Of a stretch of DNA of 64,000 nucleotides, positions 16,018 through 25,198 are shown one piece after another. How positions within the stretch are numbered: position 1 is the first letter of the stretch; each line of letters begins with the position of its first letter. A model generated the notes under the pieces. That model saw only the letters and a program-made list of their open reading frames with translations, searched no databases and was not told the DNA's origin. The stretch comes from Bacillaceae bacterium JMAK1 (GTDB taxonomy: Bacteria > Bacillota > Bacilli > Bacillales > Marinococcaceae). A program made the position numbers and the translations under genes. Location: the NCBI GenBank assembly GCA_012970285.1, contig JIBW01000007.1, positions 372,001 through 436,000 of the forward strand. The letters are read 5' to 3'.

Positions 16018-17427
16018 ATGAAAGAAGCAAAGCAACCGACATTGCTCGTAGCGCTTTTACCAATTGCCTTTATGATTATTGCATTGGTCGTTGCGATTGG
16101 GGGATACGGTGCAGACCCGCATTTTCCACTATTTATTAGTGCAGTAGTTGCTGTCATCATTGCGATGGCTCTAGGTCACACGTGGAAAACATTAGAATCG
16201 GGAATGTTAAAAGCAATTGGACTTGCCATGCAAGCGATTATCATTTTAATTATTATCGGTACGATTATCGCTTATTGGATTGCTGGGGGTATCGTACCAA
16301 CGATGATCTATTGCGGATTAAGCATTTTATCTCCTGGTTATTTTCTTGTTGCTGCTTGTATTATCTGTTGTGTCGTTTCGTTAGCGGGGGGAAACGCCTG
16401 GACAGCTGCGGGTACAATCGGTATTGCACTTATGGGTGTTGGCGAAGGGCTCGGGATGAATCCGGCGATGGTTGCAGGAGCAATTATTTCGGGTGTTTAC
16501 TTTGGTGATAAAATATCACCGCTCTCTGAGACGACGAATTTGGCGCCAGGGGTACTCGGTGTGAACTTGTTTGAACACATTCGTCATCTTCTTTATACGA
16601 CGATACCTGCACTTATTATTTCGTTGATCATTTATACGATTATGGGCTTTTTCTTACATCAATCTGGATCAGATACGTCACAAATTGCTTATTTGCAACA
16701 AAACTTAACAGATTTATTTACGATCACACCGTGGCTACTTATCGTTCCTCTCATCGTTATTATTCTCATGATCATGAAAACACCTGCAATTCCCGCGCTC
16801 GTCATCGGTTCAGTACTTGGGTTAATCAGTGCGATCTTTGTTCAAGGGGTAGCATTTGAAGATACGATCGGTATGCTCGTTGAAGGCTATGTCGTTGAAA
16901 CAGGTGATGAGGCTGTCGACAACTTGTTGACAAACGGTGGCGTAGAAGCGATGATGTGGACCGTTTCATTAATCATTATTGCGATGAGCTTTGGAGGGAT
17001 TTTGGAGTCCGCAGGGTTTTTCAAGGCGATCGTTGAAAGTTTGATGCGTCTTGCGAAGTCTACGGGAAGTTTAATTGCAACGACAGTTGCAACTGCATTC
17101 GCGTCAAATGTCGTTGGGTGTGATCAATATTTGAGTATTATTTTACCGGCGCGAATGTATGAAGGTGAATACAGAAAACGTCGCTTAAAATTAAAAAACT
17201 TATCGCGAACGGTTGAAGATGCAGGAACAATGACGTCACCATTGATTCCTTGGAACACGTGTGGAGCGTTTATGTTTGCAACACTTGGTGTGAGTGCATT
17301 TAGTTATGCACCGTATGCATTCTTGGCATTATTAAGTCCGATTATAGCGATTATTTACGGCTATATCGGCTTTACAATTGAGTATGAAGAGGATGAACCG
17401 ACAACAGAAAGTAAGCAAGCTAGCTAG
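16018..17427 (+). CDS. NhaC-family Na+/H+ antiporter or Na+-coupled solute antiporter
   Basis: 469 residues with about 11-12 membrane helices. Typical NhaC motifs are ISGVYFGDKISPLSETTNLAPGV in the middle and SNVVGCDQYLSIILPARMY plus EDAGTMTSPLIPWNTCGAF near the end. The family includes Na+/H+ antiporters and the malate/lactate antiporter MleN of the same length. The ion or solute cannot be told from motifs. Its sigma-54 promoter and position before the activator gene suggest it imports the substrate of the downstream operon rather than serving pH homeostasis (inference). AAAGGAG precedes ATG 16018. Confidence 0.8.
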   Translation: MKEAKQPTLLVALLPIAFMIIALVVAIGGYGADPHFPLFISAVVAVIIAMALGHTWKTLESGMLKAIGLAMQAIIILIIIGTIIAYWIAGGIVPTMIYCGLSILSPGYFLVAACIICCVVSLAGGNAWTAAGTIGIALMGVGEGLGMNPAMVAGAIISGVYFGDKISPLSETTNLAPGVLGVNLFEHIRHLLYTTIPALIISLIIYTIMGFFLHQSGSDTSQIAYLQQNLTDLFTITPWLLIVPLIVIILMIMKTPAIPALVIGSVLGLISAIFVQGVAFEDTIGMLVEGYVVETGDEAVDNLLTNGGVEAMMWTVSLIIIAMSFGGILESAGFFKAIVESLMRLAKSTGSLIATTVATAFASNVVGCDQYLSIILPARMYEGEYRKRRLKLKNLSRTVEDAGTMTSPLIPWNTCGAFMFATLGVSAFSYAPYAFLALLSPIIAIIYGYIGFTIEYEEDEPTTESKQAS

Positions 17428-17496
17428 AGAATTTATCAACAATTCTAACAATCTCTCTACTTTTTTAGTATACTGTTAAAAAGGGAGAGTTTTGTT

Positions 17497-19593
17497 ATGT
17501 TAATGGAACAATTGCGACCAATTTACGCCATTCCTGAACATTCCGATGAAATAACAGAATACTTACAAGAGTGCAAAGAGCCGTTCCTTTTCTTGGAAAA
17601 GGACAATGAACTGCAAGCCTACGTAGAGTTAAAGGATAGTGACGGCATTCACTCACGTAAAGATCTAGAATTAGTTTCTACATCGATGCACAACGTCGGG
17701 GTGATTCAACCGGATCAATCGTTTACACTGCCGTTAATTTTTCATTTAATGGGTGAACCGATTGTCATTGTTCATGATGAATCGGAATCACCAATTGGGT
17801 TCATCGAACGTGAAGATGTGTTAATTGAGCTGTTTCAACGCGAGCATCATAACGCAAATCTACTAAAAATTCTGTTGTCATCGATTCCAATGGGCATGTT
17901 CATCGTTGATAAAAACGAACGAATTATGAACAGTAATGATAAGGCGCTACAGATGATTCGCTCGACACATAAACAAGTCGTTGGCAAATCGGCTGGAGAA
18001 GTGTTTCAACAAGATCACGTGCATCGTGTGTTTACATATGGTGAAACGCTTCTGAATCAAATTCTTATTACAGATGAAATGGGCATTCTCGTCGACTATA
18101 GTCCAATTAAAAATGGATCTGGTGTAGTCGAAGGAGCCTTGATCATCGTTCAAGATTTACCAATGGTTGAACAGATGGCAATGGAAATTGAATTTGTGAA
18201 AGACTTGAATCGTGACTTAAATGCGGTTTTGTCTACGATGTATGATGAAGTGTTAATTGTCGATAAAGATGGCACATTACTTCGTCATAGTGATAAATAT
18301 ATCGAAGGAATGTGGCCAGATGGTATTGATGCTCTCGTCGGAAAGAATCTATTAGAAGTTGATTTGCAAGGGTTGCCTCCATCGGTGACAAAGCTTGTAT
18401 TAAAGCAGCAAAAGAAAGTGTCTGTCGTTCAAGAAATACCTTCAGGTGATAAAGTACTTGCAATTGGGAACCCGGTATTTAATACAAATGGAGAGCTTGA
18501 ACGAATTATTATTGCCTCAAGGGATATTACCGAGAATATTCAGTTGAAATCAGAGTTGAGGCAAACGAAGGCAATTTCGAATCGCTATAAAGAAGAATTA
18601 GAGAGCTTGAAGAACCAAAAGTCCCCACAGCATACTCTTATTTATGCGAGTGAGAAGATGGAGCGAATTATGAAGAACATTGAAAAGTTATCGATGTTCT
18701 CATCGACTGTCCTCATTCAAGGGGAAACGGGTGTAGGGAAAGAACTAATTGCAAAATCGATTCACGAGAAAAGTACGAGGAGTACTGAGCCGTTTTTAGC
18801 GTTAAATTGTGGCTCCATCCCTGAGACGCTCCTTGAAAGTGAACTGTTTGGATACACGAAAGGGTCATTTACTGGTGCAGATTCAAAGGGGAAGCCTGGC
18901 TATTTTCAGCAGGCAGACCGTGGCGTGCTTTTTTTAGATGAGATTGGTGACATTCCGATGTCATTACAAGTGAAGTTACTTCGTGTTTTACAAGAAGGAG
19001 AAGTTGTGCCGATCGGTTCCCAAACGCCAATACGTGTTGATGTGCAAATCATTGCGGCGACGCATAGGAATTTGGAAGAAATGGTTCAAGAGGGAAGTTT
19101 TCGTGAAGATTTGTTTTATCGAATTAATGTCGTTCCACTCTATGTTCCGCCATTACGTGAACGACCTGAAGATATCCCGCTGTTGGCTTACCACTTTATT
19201 CGAAAACTAAATGAGCGTTATCAGATGCGTCATTCATTTTCGCCTGACGCACTTAGCTTACTGGAGACGTACGCATGGCCGGGAAATATTCGCGAACTTC
19301 AAAACGTCGTTGAGCGATTATTTGTAACTGCCGATGATGATTTGATTTCAGCAGAGGCTGCTAGTCAGTTTTTACGTGTAGAGAAAGTGATTAAACCGTC
19401 AACACCGTCACCAGTTTTGGCTTCTGTCATGCCTTTAAATGATGCGAAGCAACTCGTTGAGAACCAATTGCTACGTCTTGCGATGGAGCAATTTAAGACA
19501 ACGACGAAAGCAGCGAGAGCCTTAGGGATTAGTCAGTCAGCAGTCAGTCGAAAATGGGCAAAGCTACAAAGCGAAACATCTGCGAGAGAGTAA
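17497..19593 (+). CDS. Sigma-54-dependent transcriptional activator with PAS sensor domains
   Basis: 698 residues. The N-terminus (about 1-115) looks CBS-pair-like, followed by PAS domains (about 120-230 and 240-350) and a coiled linker. The central AAA+ domain has Walker A GETGVGKE (409-416), the sigma-54-contact loop as GSFTGA, Walker B GVLFLDEIGD and the arginine-finger region FREDLFYRINV. The C-terminal HTH is AARALGISQSAVSRKW. It resembles RocR/BkdR-type activators of amino-acid catabolism. Two -24/-12 promoters flank the gene, and both carry the same palindrome at the same distance. It should therefore activate the antiporter gene and the aminotransferase operon. A TATACT (17469-17474) with a poor -35 may drive it. 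Confidence 0.9.
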   Translation: MLMEQLRPIYAIPEHSDEITEYLQECKEPFLFLEKDNELQAYVELKDSDGIHSRKDLELVSTSMHNVGVIQPDQSFTLPLIFHLMGEPIVIVHDESESPIGFIEREDVLIELFQREHHNANLLKILLSSIPMGMFIVDKNERIMNSNDKALQMIRSTHKQVVGKSAGEVFQQDHVHRVFTYGETLLNQILITDEMGILVDYSPIKNGSGVVEGALIIVQDLPMVEQMAMEIEFVKDLNRDLNAVLSTMYDEVLIVDKDGTLLRHSDKYIEGMWPDGIDALVGKNLLEVDLQGLPPSVTKLVLKQQKKVSVVQEIPSGDKVLAIGNPVFNTNGELERIIIASRDITENIQLKSELRQTKAISNRYKEELESLKNQKSPQHTLIYASEKMERIMKNIEKLSMFSSTVLIQGETGVGKELIAKSIHEKSTRSTEPFLALNCGSIPETLLESELFGYTKGSFTGADSKGKPGYFQQADRGVLFLDEIGDIPMSLQVKLLRVLQEGEVVPIGSQTPIRVDVQIIAATHRNLEEMVQEGSFREDLFYRINVVPLYVPPLRERPEDIPLLAYHFIRKLNERYQMRHSFSPDALSLLETYAWPGNIRELQNVVERLFVTADDDLISAEAASQFLRVEKVIKPSTPSPVLASVMPLNDAKQLVENQLLRLAMEQFKTTTKAARALGISQSAVSRKWAKLQSETSARE

Positions 19594-19619
19594 GATCGTG
19601 CAGGTGTTTCGTTTTACAT

Positions 19620-19680
19620 CTATGCAAAATATCATTATTTATGCAATAACGCATAGTTTGAAACGGGGTTATGCGTTATT
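19620..19680. promoter_or_regulatory. Predicted enhancer (UAS) for the sigma-54 activator, operon side
   Basis: TTATGC-AATAAC-GCATAG (19639-19656) is centred about 51 bp upstream of the -24 GG. A CTATGC half-site at 19620-19625 starts 19 bp upstream and a TTATGC half-site lies at 19669-19674. In addition AATAACGCATA (19645-19655) and TATGCGTTATT (19670-19680) form a perfect 11-bp inverted repeat. The arrangement mirrors that ahead of the antiporter gene. Confidence 0.65.
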
Positions 19681-19695
19681 GAGCGCGTTGTCATA

Positions 19696-19712
19696 TTGGC
19701 ATGAGAATTGCA
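19696..19712 (+). promoter_or_regulatory. Sigma-54 (-24/-12) promoter of the aminotransferase operon
   Basis: TTGGCATGAGAATTGCA matches YTGGCACG-N4-TTGCW with one mismatch. GG at 19698-19699 and GC at 19710-19711 are 10 bp apart. The ATG of the first operon gene is 42 bp downstream. Confidence 0.85.
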
Positions 19713-19753
19713 TTTTAACTATGTATAGATTGCATACTTAGGAGGCGTTTTTC

Positions 19754-21112
19754 ATGGTTAAAACGGTAGCGAACGATGTACAAACATTAATTGAGCAAGA
19801 TAAAAAGCATTATATTCACCCCACCTCATCACCGAAGTTGCAGCAAGAAGAAGGAACGCCACTTATTTTTACGAGTGGTGATGGTGTTTACGCAAATAGC
19901 AAGGACGGCAAGCGTTACTTTGATGGTCTTTCAATGCTTTGGAACGTAAATATTGGACATGGTCGTAAAGAGCTTGCGACAGCGGCTTATGAACAAATGA
20001 CGCAAATGGCTTATGCTTCTTCTTTTAAAGGGTACTCAAATGAACCAGCGATTAAGTTAGCAGAGAAGCTGGCAAGCATTTCACCAGGAGATTTAAATGC
20101 AGTGTTCTACACTTCAGGCGGTTCAGAGTCGAATGATACAGCGTTTAAATTGGCTCGTTTTTATTGGGCGCAAAAGAACAAACCGGAAAAGCGCAAGATT
20201 ATTGCGTTAGAAAATGCGTACCACGGCGTAACCATTGGTGCACAAACGGCAACGGCCATTCCTTTATTCCATAACTTCTCAGAATCAGGAATTGCTGACG
20301 TTCTCCATGCAAAAGCCCATATTACAGCTTGTGAGAACGGAGACCGAAACGACCCAGATTATGAGTCATCGATTCGCGCGACGATTGAGCGTGAAGGTGC
20401 TGATACCATAGCAGCCGTTATTTTGGAGCCAGTTCAAGGTTCTGGTGGAGTGTACATTCCACCTGCAGGGTATTTAGAAGCAGTCCGCGCACTATGTGAT
20501 GAGCATGAGATCTTGTTCATCGCAGATGAAGTGATTTGTGGGTTTGGACGTACAGGCAAGATGTTTAGTGTAGAACATTGGGGTGTTACACCAGACATGA
20601 TGAGCATTGCAAAAGGAATCTCAAGTGGTTATGCCCAATTAGGCGGGGTCATGGTTAACGATGCAATTCATGCGGTTATTAACGAGTACGATGGTGTATT
20701 GGCTCACGGGTTTACGTACAGTGGTCATCCGACGGCTTGTGCGGTTGCATTGAAGAATATTGAGATCTTAGAAAATGAGAAAATCATAGAAAATACTGCT
20801 GAGATGGAGAAAGAGTTACTCGCACAATTAAAGAAACTTGAAGTCAAACATGCTCACTTCACCAATAGTCGTGCGGTCGGTATGTTAGCAGCATTTGAAG
20901 TGTTAAAGAATCGTGAAACAGGAGAACGCTTCGCTGACGATGTTGCACCTGCAGTAACAGTCGTTGATGAATGCTTCAATCGACAACTTATTTTACGAGC
21001 ACTTGGACCAAATCGCGATGTGATTGCAATTGCACCACCGTTGACGATTACAAAAGATGAGATTGCGGAAATGATTTCGATCATCGATGAGGCATTAACA
21101 GCCTCCTTTTAA
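19754..21112 (+). CDS. Class III omega-amino acid:pyruvate-type aminotransferase
   Basis: 452 residues. It has the class III PLP pattern: GGSESNDTAFKLAR (phosphate site), NAYHGVT, ILEPVQGSGG, FIADEVICGFGRTG and MSIAKGISSGYAQLGG, where Lys287 is the PLP lysine. The start YIHPTSSP is common in the beta-alanine/GABA/diamine:pyruvate transaminase branch. Such enzymes move the terminal amino group of an omega-amino acid or diamine to pyruvate, giving a semialdehyde and alanine. That fits the semialdehyde dehydrogenase and alanine dehydrogenase in the same operon. First gene of a five-gene operon; GGAGG precedes the ATG. Confidence 0.88.
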   Translation: MVKTVANDVQTLIEQDKKHYIHPTSSPKLQQEEGTPLIFTSGDGVYANSKDGKRYFDGLSMLWNVNIGHGRKELATAAYEQMTQMAYASSFKGYSNEPAIKLAEKLASISPGDLNAVFYTSGGSESNDTAFKLARFYWAQKNKPEKRKIIALENAYHGVTIGAQTATAIPLFHNFSESGIADVLHAKAHITACENGDRNDPDYESSIRATIEREGADTIAAVILEPVQGSGGVYIPPAGYLEAVRALCDEHEILFIADEVICGFGRTGKMFSVEHWGVTPDMMSIAKGISSGYAQLGGVMVNDAIHAVINEYDGVLAHGFTYSGHPTACAVALKNIEILENEKIIENTAEMEKELLAQLKKLEVKHAHFTNSRAVGMLAAFEVLKNRETGERFADDVAPAVTVVDECFNRQLILRALGPNRDVIAIAPPLTITKDEIAEMISIIDEALTASF

Positions 21113-21134
21113 TCCATGAAAAGGAAGTGAACGG

Positions 21135-22241
21135 ATGATTAAACGTTTAACGCTAGCAGGTTCTGCAAAAGAAATCGGTAAAAAACACGGTGAGCTAGGG
21201 AAAGAACAAGTTACGCAAAGTTTGGACTTATACGAACGACTTTTCCACGGTTATCAAAACATAACGTGGCAAGAGGCACGAGAGCGGGCGCTCGTTCACG
21301 TAAAAGCGATTGAGAAGCACGATCCATCGATGTTAGAAGAGATCGAAGGCATTGCGGTAGGTGCTGGTGTTGATTTTGAAGACATATTAGCGTTAAATGC
21401 GCGAAGTGAAATTGCTCTTGCAGGAAGTGGACCGAGTTTTTCTGATGGTTGTACAGCGATGTCAGTTTACCCTCCGCTAACAAATGACACGATCATTGCA
21501 CAAAACTGGGACTGGAAAGGGGAACAAGAGAAAAGCTTGTTGCTCCTTGATATTGAAGCTACGAATGCGCCGAAGATTACGATGGTTACTGAAGGTGGGA
21601 TGATTGGCAAAATTGGCTTTAATGAGGCGGGGGTTGGGATTTGTTTTAACGCCCTGATTACAGACAAAAAGTCCGATCAGTTGCCGATCCATCTCGGGTT
21701 ACGAGCTGTGCTTAATTCTTATAGCATGAGCGAAGCAATTGCGAAGATTAAGCAAAAACAAATCGCTGCAGCAGCAAGTTTTCTAATTGGCTATGACAAT
21801 GGTGAGGACTCTGGAATGAGTGTCAACGTTGAAGTGTCACCATTTGGGATGGATTATGTGAGTGGTGAAGATGGAAGGCTTGTTCATACGAACCACGTAT
21901 TATCACCAAAAGTACTACAAGACTTAACCGATATGAATGAGTTACGTTTTGAAGATTCAATGCTTCGCAAAAAACGTGCAGAACAGCTCATGCTCGGAGC
22001 ACTCGTTAATAATGAGCGTATTGATGAAGACACATTTAAATCGTGGCTAGGTGATACGTACAATGCACCGAATGCGATTAATCATTTCAAAAACGAAGCG
22101 GCACCGACACATCGTCAGATGGAGACTGTCTTTTCTGTTGTGATGAATTTATCAAAACGTACGATGGATCTTTGTGTCGGCAAACCGAGCGAAAATGAAT
22201 TTGTATCGATTACTCAGGAGGGGCATTATGGCGTACATTAA
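21135..22241 (+). CDS. C45-family autoproteolytic acyltransferase/amide hydrolase
   Basis: 368 residues of the Ntn-hydrolase family that includes isopenicillin N acyltransferase and insect Tan. SDGCTAM places the autoprocessing Gly105-Cys106 bond, with Cys106 as the new N-terminal nucleophile. IAQNWDW, GFNEAGVGICFNAL and VHTNHVL are typical family segments. No signal peptide, so cytosolic. Tan hydrolyses N-beta-alanyl amides. In this operon the enzyme probably releases an omega-amino acid from an amide for the aminotransferase (inference). Starts 22 bp after the aminotransferase and overlaps the next gene by 14 bp. Confidence 0.8.
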   Translation: MIKRLTLAGSAKEIGKKHGELGKEQVTQSLDLYERLFHGYQNITWQEARERALVHVKAIEKHDPSMLEEIEGIAVGAGVDFEDILALNARSEIALAGSGPSFSDGCTAMSVYPPLTNDTIIAQNWDWKGEQEKSLLLLDIEATNAPKITMVTEGGMIGKIGFNEAGVGICFNALITDKKSDQLPIHLGLRAVLNSYSMSEAIAKIKQKQIAAAASFLIGYDNGEDSGMSVNVEVSPFGMDYVSGEDGRLVHTNHVLSPKVLQDLTDMNELRFEDSMLRKKRAEQLMLGALVNNERIDEDTFKSWLGDTYNAPNAINHFKNEAAPTHRQMETVFSVVMNLSKRTMDLCVGKPSENEFVSITQEGHYGVH

Positions 22242-23640
22242 CGGACAATGGTTGGAAACAAGCGAACAAGAGAGTGTGTATAATCCAGCAACGGGCGAGG
22301 TCATCGCTTCAGTTTCTATCGTTGGTGCAAACGAAACAAAAGAAGCGATTCAAGCAGCAAGTGAAAGCTTCAAAACGTGGCGTAAGTTACCAGGTGCAAC
22401 GAGAGGGGCCTACATGGCTAAAGCAGTTGAGATTATGCGTTCTCGCGCAGAAGAATTGGCTAATACGATTACACAAGAAAATGGCAAGCCACTTGCCGAT
22501 GCGAAAGGTGAAGTCACGAGCGGCATTAACTATTTAGAGTGGTATGCAGAAGAAGCGAAGCGTGTATATGGCGATGTTGTACCGGCATCTCATGAAGACA
22601 AACACCTCATGGTTCTTCGCCAACCTGTTGGAGTTGCAGCGGCAATTACACCTTGGAACTTCCCTTTTTCAATGATTACGAGAAAGATTGCACCAGCACT
22701 GGCAGCTGGGTGTACGGTCGTATTAAAGCCTGCACCTGCAACACCACTTTCTGCGATCAACGTATTTGAATGTTTCCATGAAGCGGGTGTACCTGCAGGA
22801 GTTGTGAACTTAGTTATAGGGGATGCAGAAGCGATTGGTAAAGAAATGACGAGCAGCACAGACGTACGTAAGCTCACGTTTACTGGCTCAACGGCTGTCG
22901 GTAAAATGCTTATGCGTGATTCTGCTGCAACGATGAAACGAATGAGTATGGAGCTTGGCGGTCATGCACCTTTTATCGTTTTTGAAGATGCTGATCTTGA
23001 AGCAGCGGCAAATGGTGTGCTGATGTCTAAGTTTAGAAATGCGGGTCAGACATGTATTAGCACAAACCGCGTGTATGTCCAGCAATCGGTCGTTACAGAG
23101 TTCGGAGATATTTTGGCGCGTAAAGTTTCAGAGTTAACAGTTGGAGAAGGTACGAAAGAAGGCGTTGACGTTGGTCCTTTAATCAATGACAATGCGGTTC
23201 AGAAAGTCAATGAACACGTTCAAGATGCCTGTTCTAAAGGCGGTAAGGTCTTAAGCGGAGGCAATATCATTGAACGTAACGGGAACTTCTTTGAACCGAC
23301 AGTGATTCAAGGTGCAACCGACACGATGCGGATTGCTACTGAAGAAACGTTCGGACCAGTCGCGCCCATTTTCTCTTTTGAGACGACAGAAGAAGTGATT
23401 GAACGGGCCAATAACAGCCGTTACGGGTTAGCGGGGTATTGCTTTACGAACGATCTTAGCCGTGCGTATGAAGTGATGAATGAACTTGAATACGGCATTG
23501 TTGGGATCAACGATCCGACACCGATTACAGTTCAAGCCCCGTTTGGTGGGATGAAAGAAAGTGGCACAGGTAAAGAAGGTGGCAAATATGGGCTTGACGA
23601 CTATCTAATCGAGAAATTTGTATCCATTAAAACCAACTAA
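22228..23640 (+). CDS. Succinate-semialdehyde dehydrogenase-like aldehyde dehydrogenase
   Basis: 470 residues. ENGKPLADAKGEV, ITPWNFPFSMITRK, FTGSTAVGK, MELGGHAPFIVFEDAD (Glu242) and NAGQTCISTNR (nucleophile Cys276) are intact and typical of the GabD branch. It oxidises a short semialdehyde to the acid with NAD(P)+. The expected substrate is the product of the aminotransferase: succinate semialdehyde if the amine is GABA, malonate semialdehyde if beta-alanine. ATG 22228 has GGAGG in front; an in-frame upstream extension lies inside the C45 gene. Confidence 0.88.
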   Translation: MAYINGQWLETSEQESVYNPATGEVIASVSIVGANETKEAIQAASESFKTWRKLPGATRGAYMAKAVEIMRSRAEELANTITQENGKPLADAKGEVTSGINYLEWYAEEAKRVYGDVVPASHEDKHLMVLRQPVGVAAAITPWNFPFSMITRKIAPALAAGCTVVLKPAPATPLSAINVFECFHEAGVPAGVVNLVIGDAEAIGKEMTSSTDVRKLTFTGSTAVGKMLMRDSAATMKRMSMELGGHAPFIVFEDADLEAAANGVLMSKFRNAGQTCISTNRVYVQQSVVTEFGDILARKVSELTVGEGTKEGVDVGPLINDNAVQKVNEHVQDACSKGGKVLSGGNIIERNGNFFEPTVIQGATDTMRIATEETFGPVAPIFSFETTEEVIERANNSRYGLAGYCFTNDLSRAYEVMNELEYGIVGINDPTPITVQAPFGGMKESGTGKEGGKYGLDDYLIEKFVSIKTN

Positions 23641-23660
23641 CTCGTGATGGAGGTTGTTTT

Positions 23661-25184
23661 ATGAGTCGTGAACCCAAAATCATCGTTAGGCAGACGACGT
23701 TTGCTGATATCGATCAGATCATTACTGTAAATGCAATTGGGTTTGGTATTCCTGAAATCGCTTTTAAAAGAAAACACTTTGAAAGCCAGTTGCGAACATT
23801 CCCTGAAGGCCAAGTCTGTGTCGAATACGACGGTAAGATTATCGGTTCTTGTTCAAGTTTAATTATTGATTTCGACGAGTATGGAGAAGACCATCGTTTT
23901 GAAGACATCGCTGATGACGGATATATTCGAAATCACAACCCGAACGGTCGGCACTTGTACGGCATTGAAGTCGTTGTACATCCAGACTATCGCCATATGA
24001 AAATTGGTCGTCGTTTATACGAAGCAAGGCAACGTATTTGCCAGACATTTAATCTTGAAAGCATCTTATTCGGTGGGCGGTTGCCGAACTATCATAAACA
24101 TGCGGACCAATTTAGCGCTGATGAGTATGCTGAAGAAGTTATTAAGAAGAACATTTACGATCCAGTATTAACGTTTCAACTGTCGCACGGATTCAGGTTG
24201 CGAAAAGTTCTAGCGAGTTACTTGAAACATGACCGTGAATCGTTAGAATACGCGTCACTCATGGAGTGGAAAAACCCTCATTATGTAAATCCAGATGAGG
24301 CGTTGTATCAACGTTCTTTACCTGTGACGTTTGCAGCGAGCCAATATGAACTTTCTTTGATCTCATCTTTTGAAGATTTTGCGATTCAAGTGGAAAATGA
24401 CGTGCAAATTGCATTGGAACATCGTGCGCAAGCAATCGTGTTTCCAGAATTGATCACCTTGCAATGGTTATCGTTCAAAGAAGAAACCATTCCTAGTAAA
24501 CAAGCACGGGCGATTGCTGAAGAATATGAGAAGTACCACTCATTGTTCCATACCCTTGCAGTTCGGTACAACATGAACATTTTTGCAGGGTCAACCTTTG
24601 TAAAGGACGAGCAAACGCTTAAAAATCGAGCGCACCTTTTTCACCGTAACGGAACGGTTGATGTTCAAGATAAACTGCATATTACTGTCGAGGAGAAGCG
24701 TAAGTATGGTGTAGAGCCTGGAGATGAACTAGACATCTTTGAAACTGACTTTGGCATGGTATCACTCATGCTAGGATATGATTTGCAGTTTCCGGAAATT
24801 GTAAGATTGGCTGTCGAACGTGGTGCACGCTGGTTAATCGCACCTTTTGCAGGCTCAACACAAGCGGCTGCACTAGAAGTGGAGCGAATTGCAAAGGCAC
24901 GTGCAATAGAAAACCAAATTTTTGTTGTCACAGCATCACTCGTTGGCGGACTTCCAAATGTCAGTCATAGCAAAACGTATCAAGGATTAACGGGTGTTTA
25001 CTCCCCACTTACTCCGCAACTTTCAACAACGGGTGTCTTGGTCGAATCGAACGTTTCAACCGGAGATGTACTCGTTGCAACGACAGATAAAGAAATTCTT
25101 CGCCGTGAAAGAATCAACGGAAGTTGGAGTAACCGACGTCATCGTTTGTATAAGGCAACAGATCTTGAAGGCGTTCATCCATAA
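23661..25184 (+). CDS. GNAT acetyltransferase fused to a nitrilase-fold domain (YhcX-like), catalytic Cys missing
   Basis: 507 residues. The N-terminal GNAT domain (about 1-205) has the acetyl-CoA motif [16 protein letters not shown]. The C-terminal carbon-nitrogen hydrolase domain (about 220-495) keeps Glu263 (VFPELIT) and Lys338 (VQDKLHIT). At the nucleophile position the family motif CYD-x-x-FPE reads GYDLQFPE, with Gly372 in place of Cys. The codon is GGA, not a marginal call. The amidase half is thus probably inactive or binds ligand only. B. subtilis YhcX has the same architecture. Within the operon it could acetylate the amine or an intermediate. Confidence 0.82.
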   Translation: MSREPKIIVRQTTFADIDQIITVNAIGFGIPEIAFKRKHFESQLRTFPEGQVCVEYDGKIIGSCSSLIIDFDEYGEDHRFEDIADDGYIRNHNPNGRHLYGIEVVVHPDYRHMKIGRRLYEARQRICQTFNLESILFGGRLPNYHKHADQFSADEYAEEVIKKNIYDPVLTFQLSHGFRLRKVLASYLKHDRESLEYASLMEWKNPHYVNPDEALYQRSLPVTFAASQYELSLISSFEDFAIQVENDVQIALEHRAQAIVFPELITLQWLSFKEETIPSKQARAIAEEYEKYHSLFHTLAVRYNMNIFAGSTFVKDEQTLKNRAHLFHRNGTVDVQDKLHITVEEKRKYGVEPGDELDIFETDFGMVSLMLGYDLQFPEIVRLAVERGARWLIAPFAGSTQAAALEVERIAKARAIENQIFVVTASLVGGLPNVSHSKTYQGLTGVYSPLTPQLSTTGVLVESNVSTGDVLVATTDKEILRRERINGSWSNRRHRLYKATDLEGVHP

Positions 25185-25198
25185 GGAGGATAAAGTCT

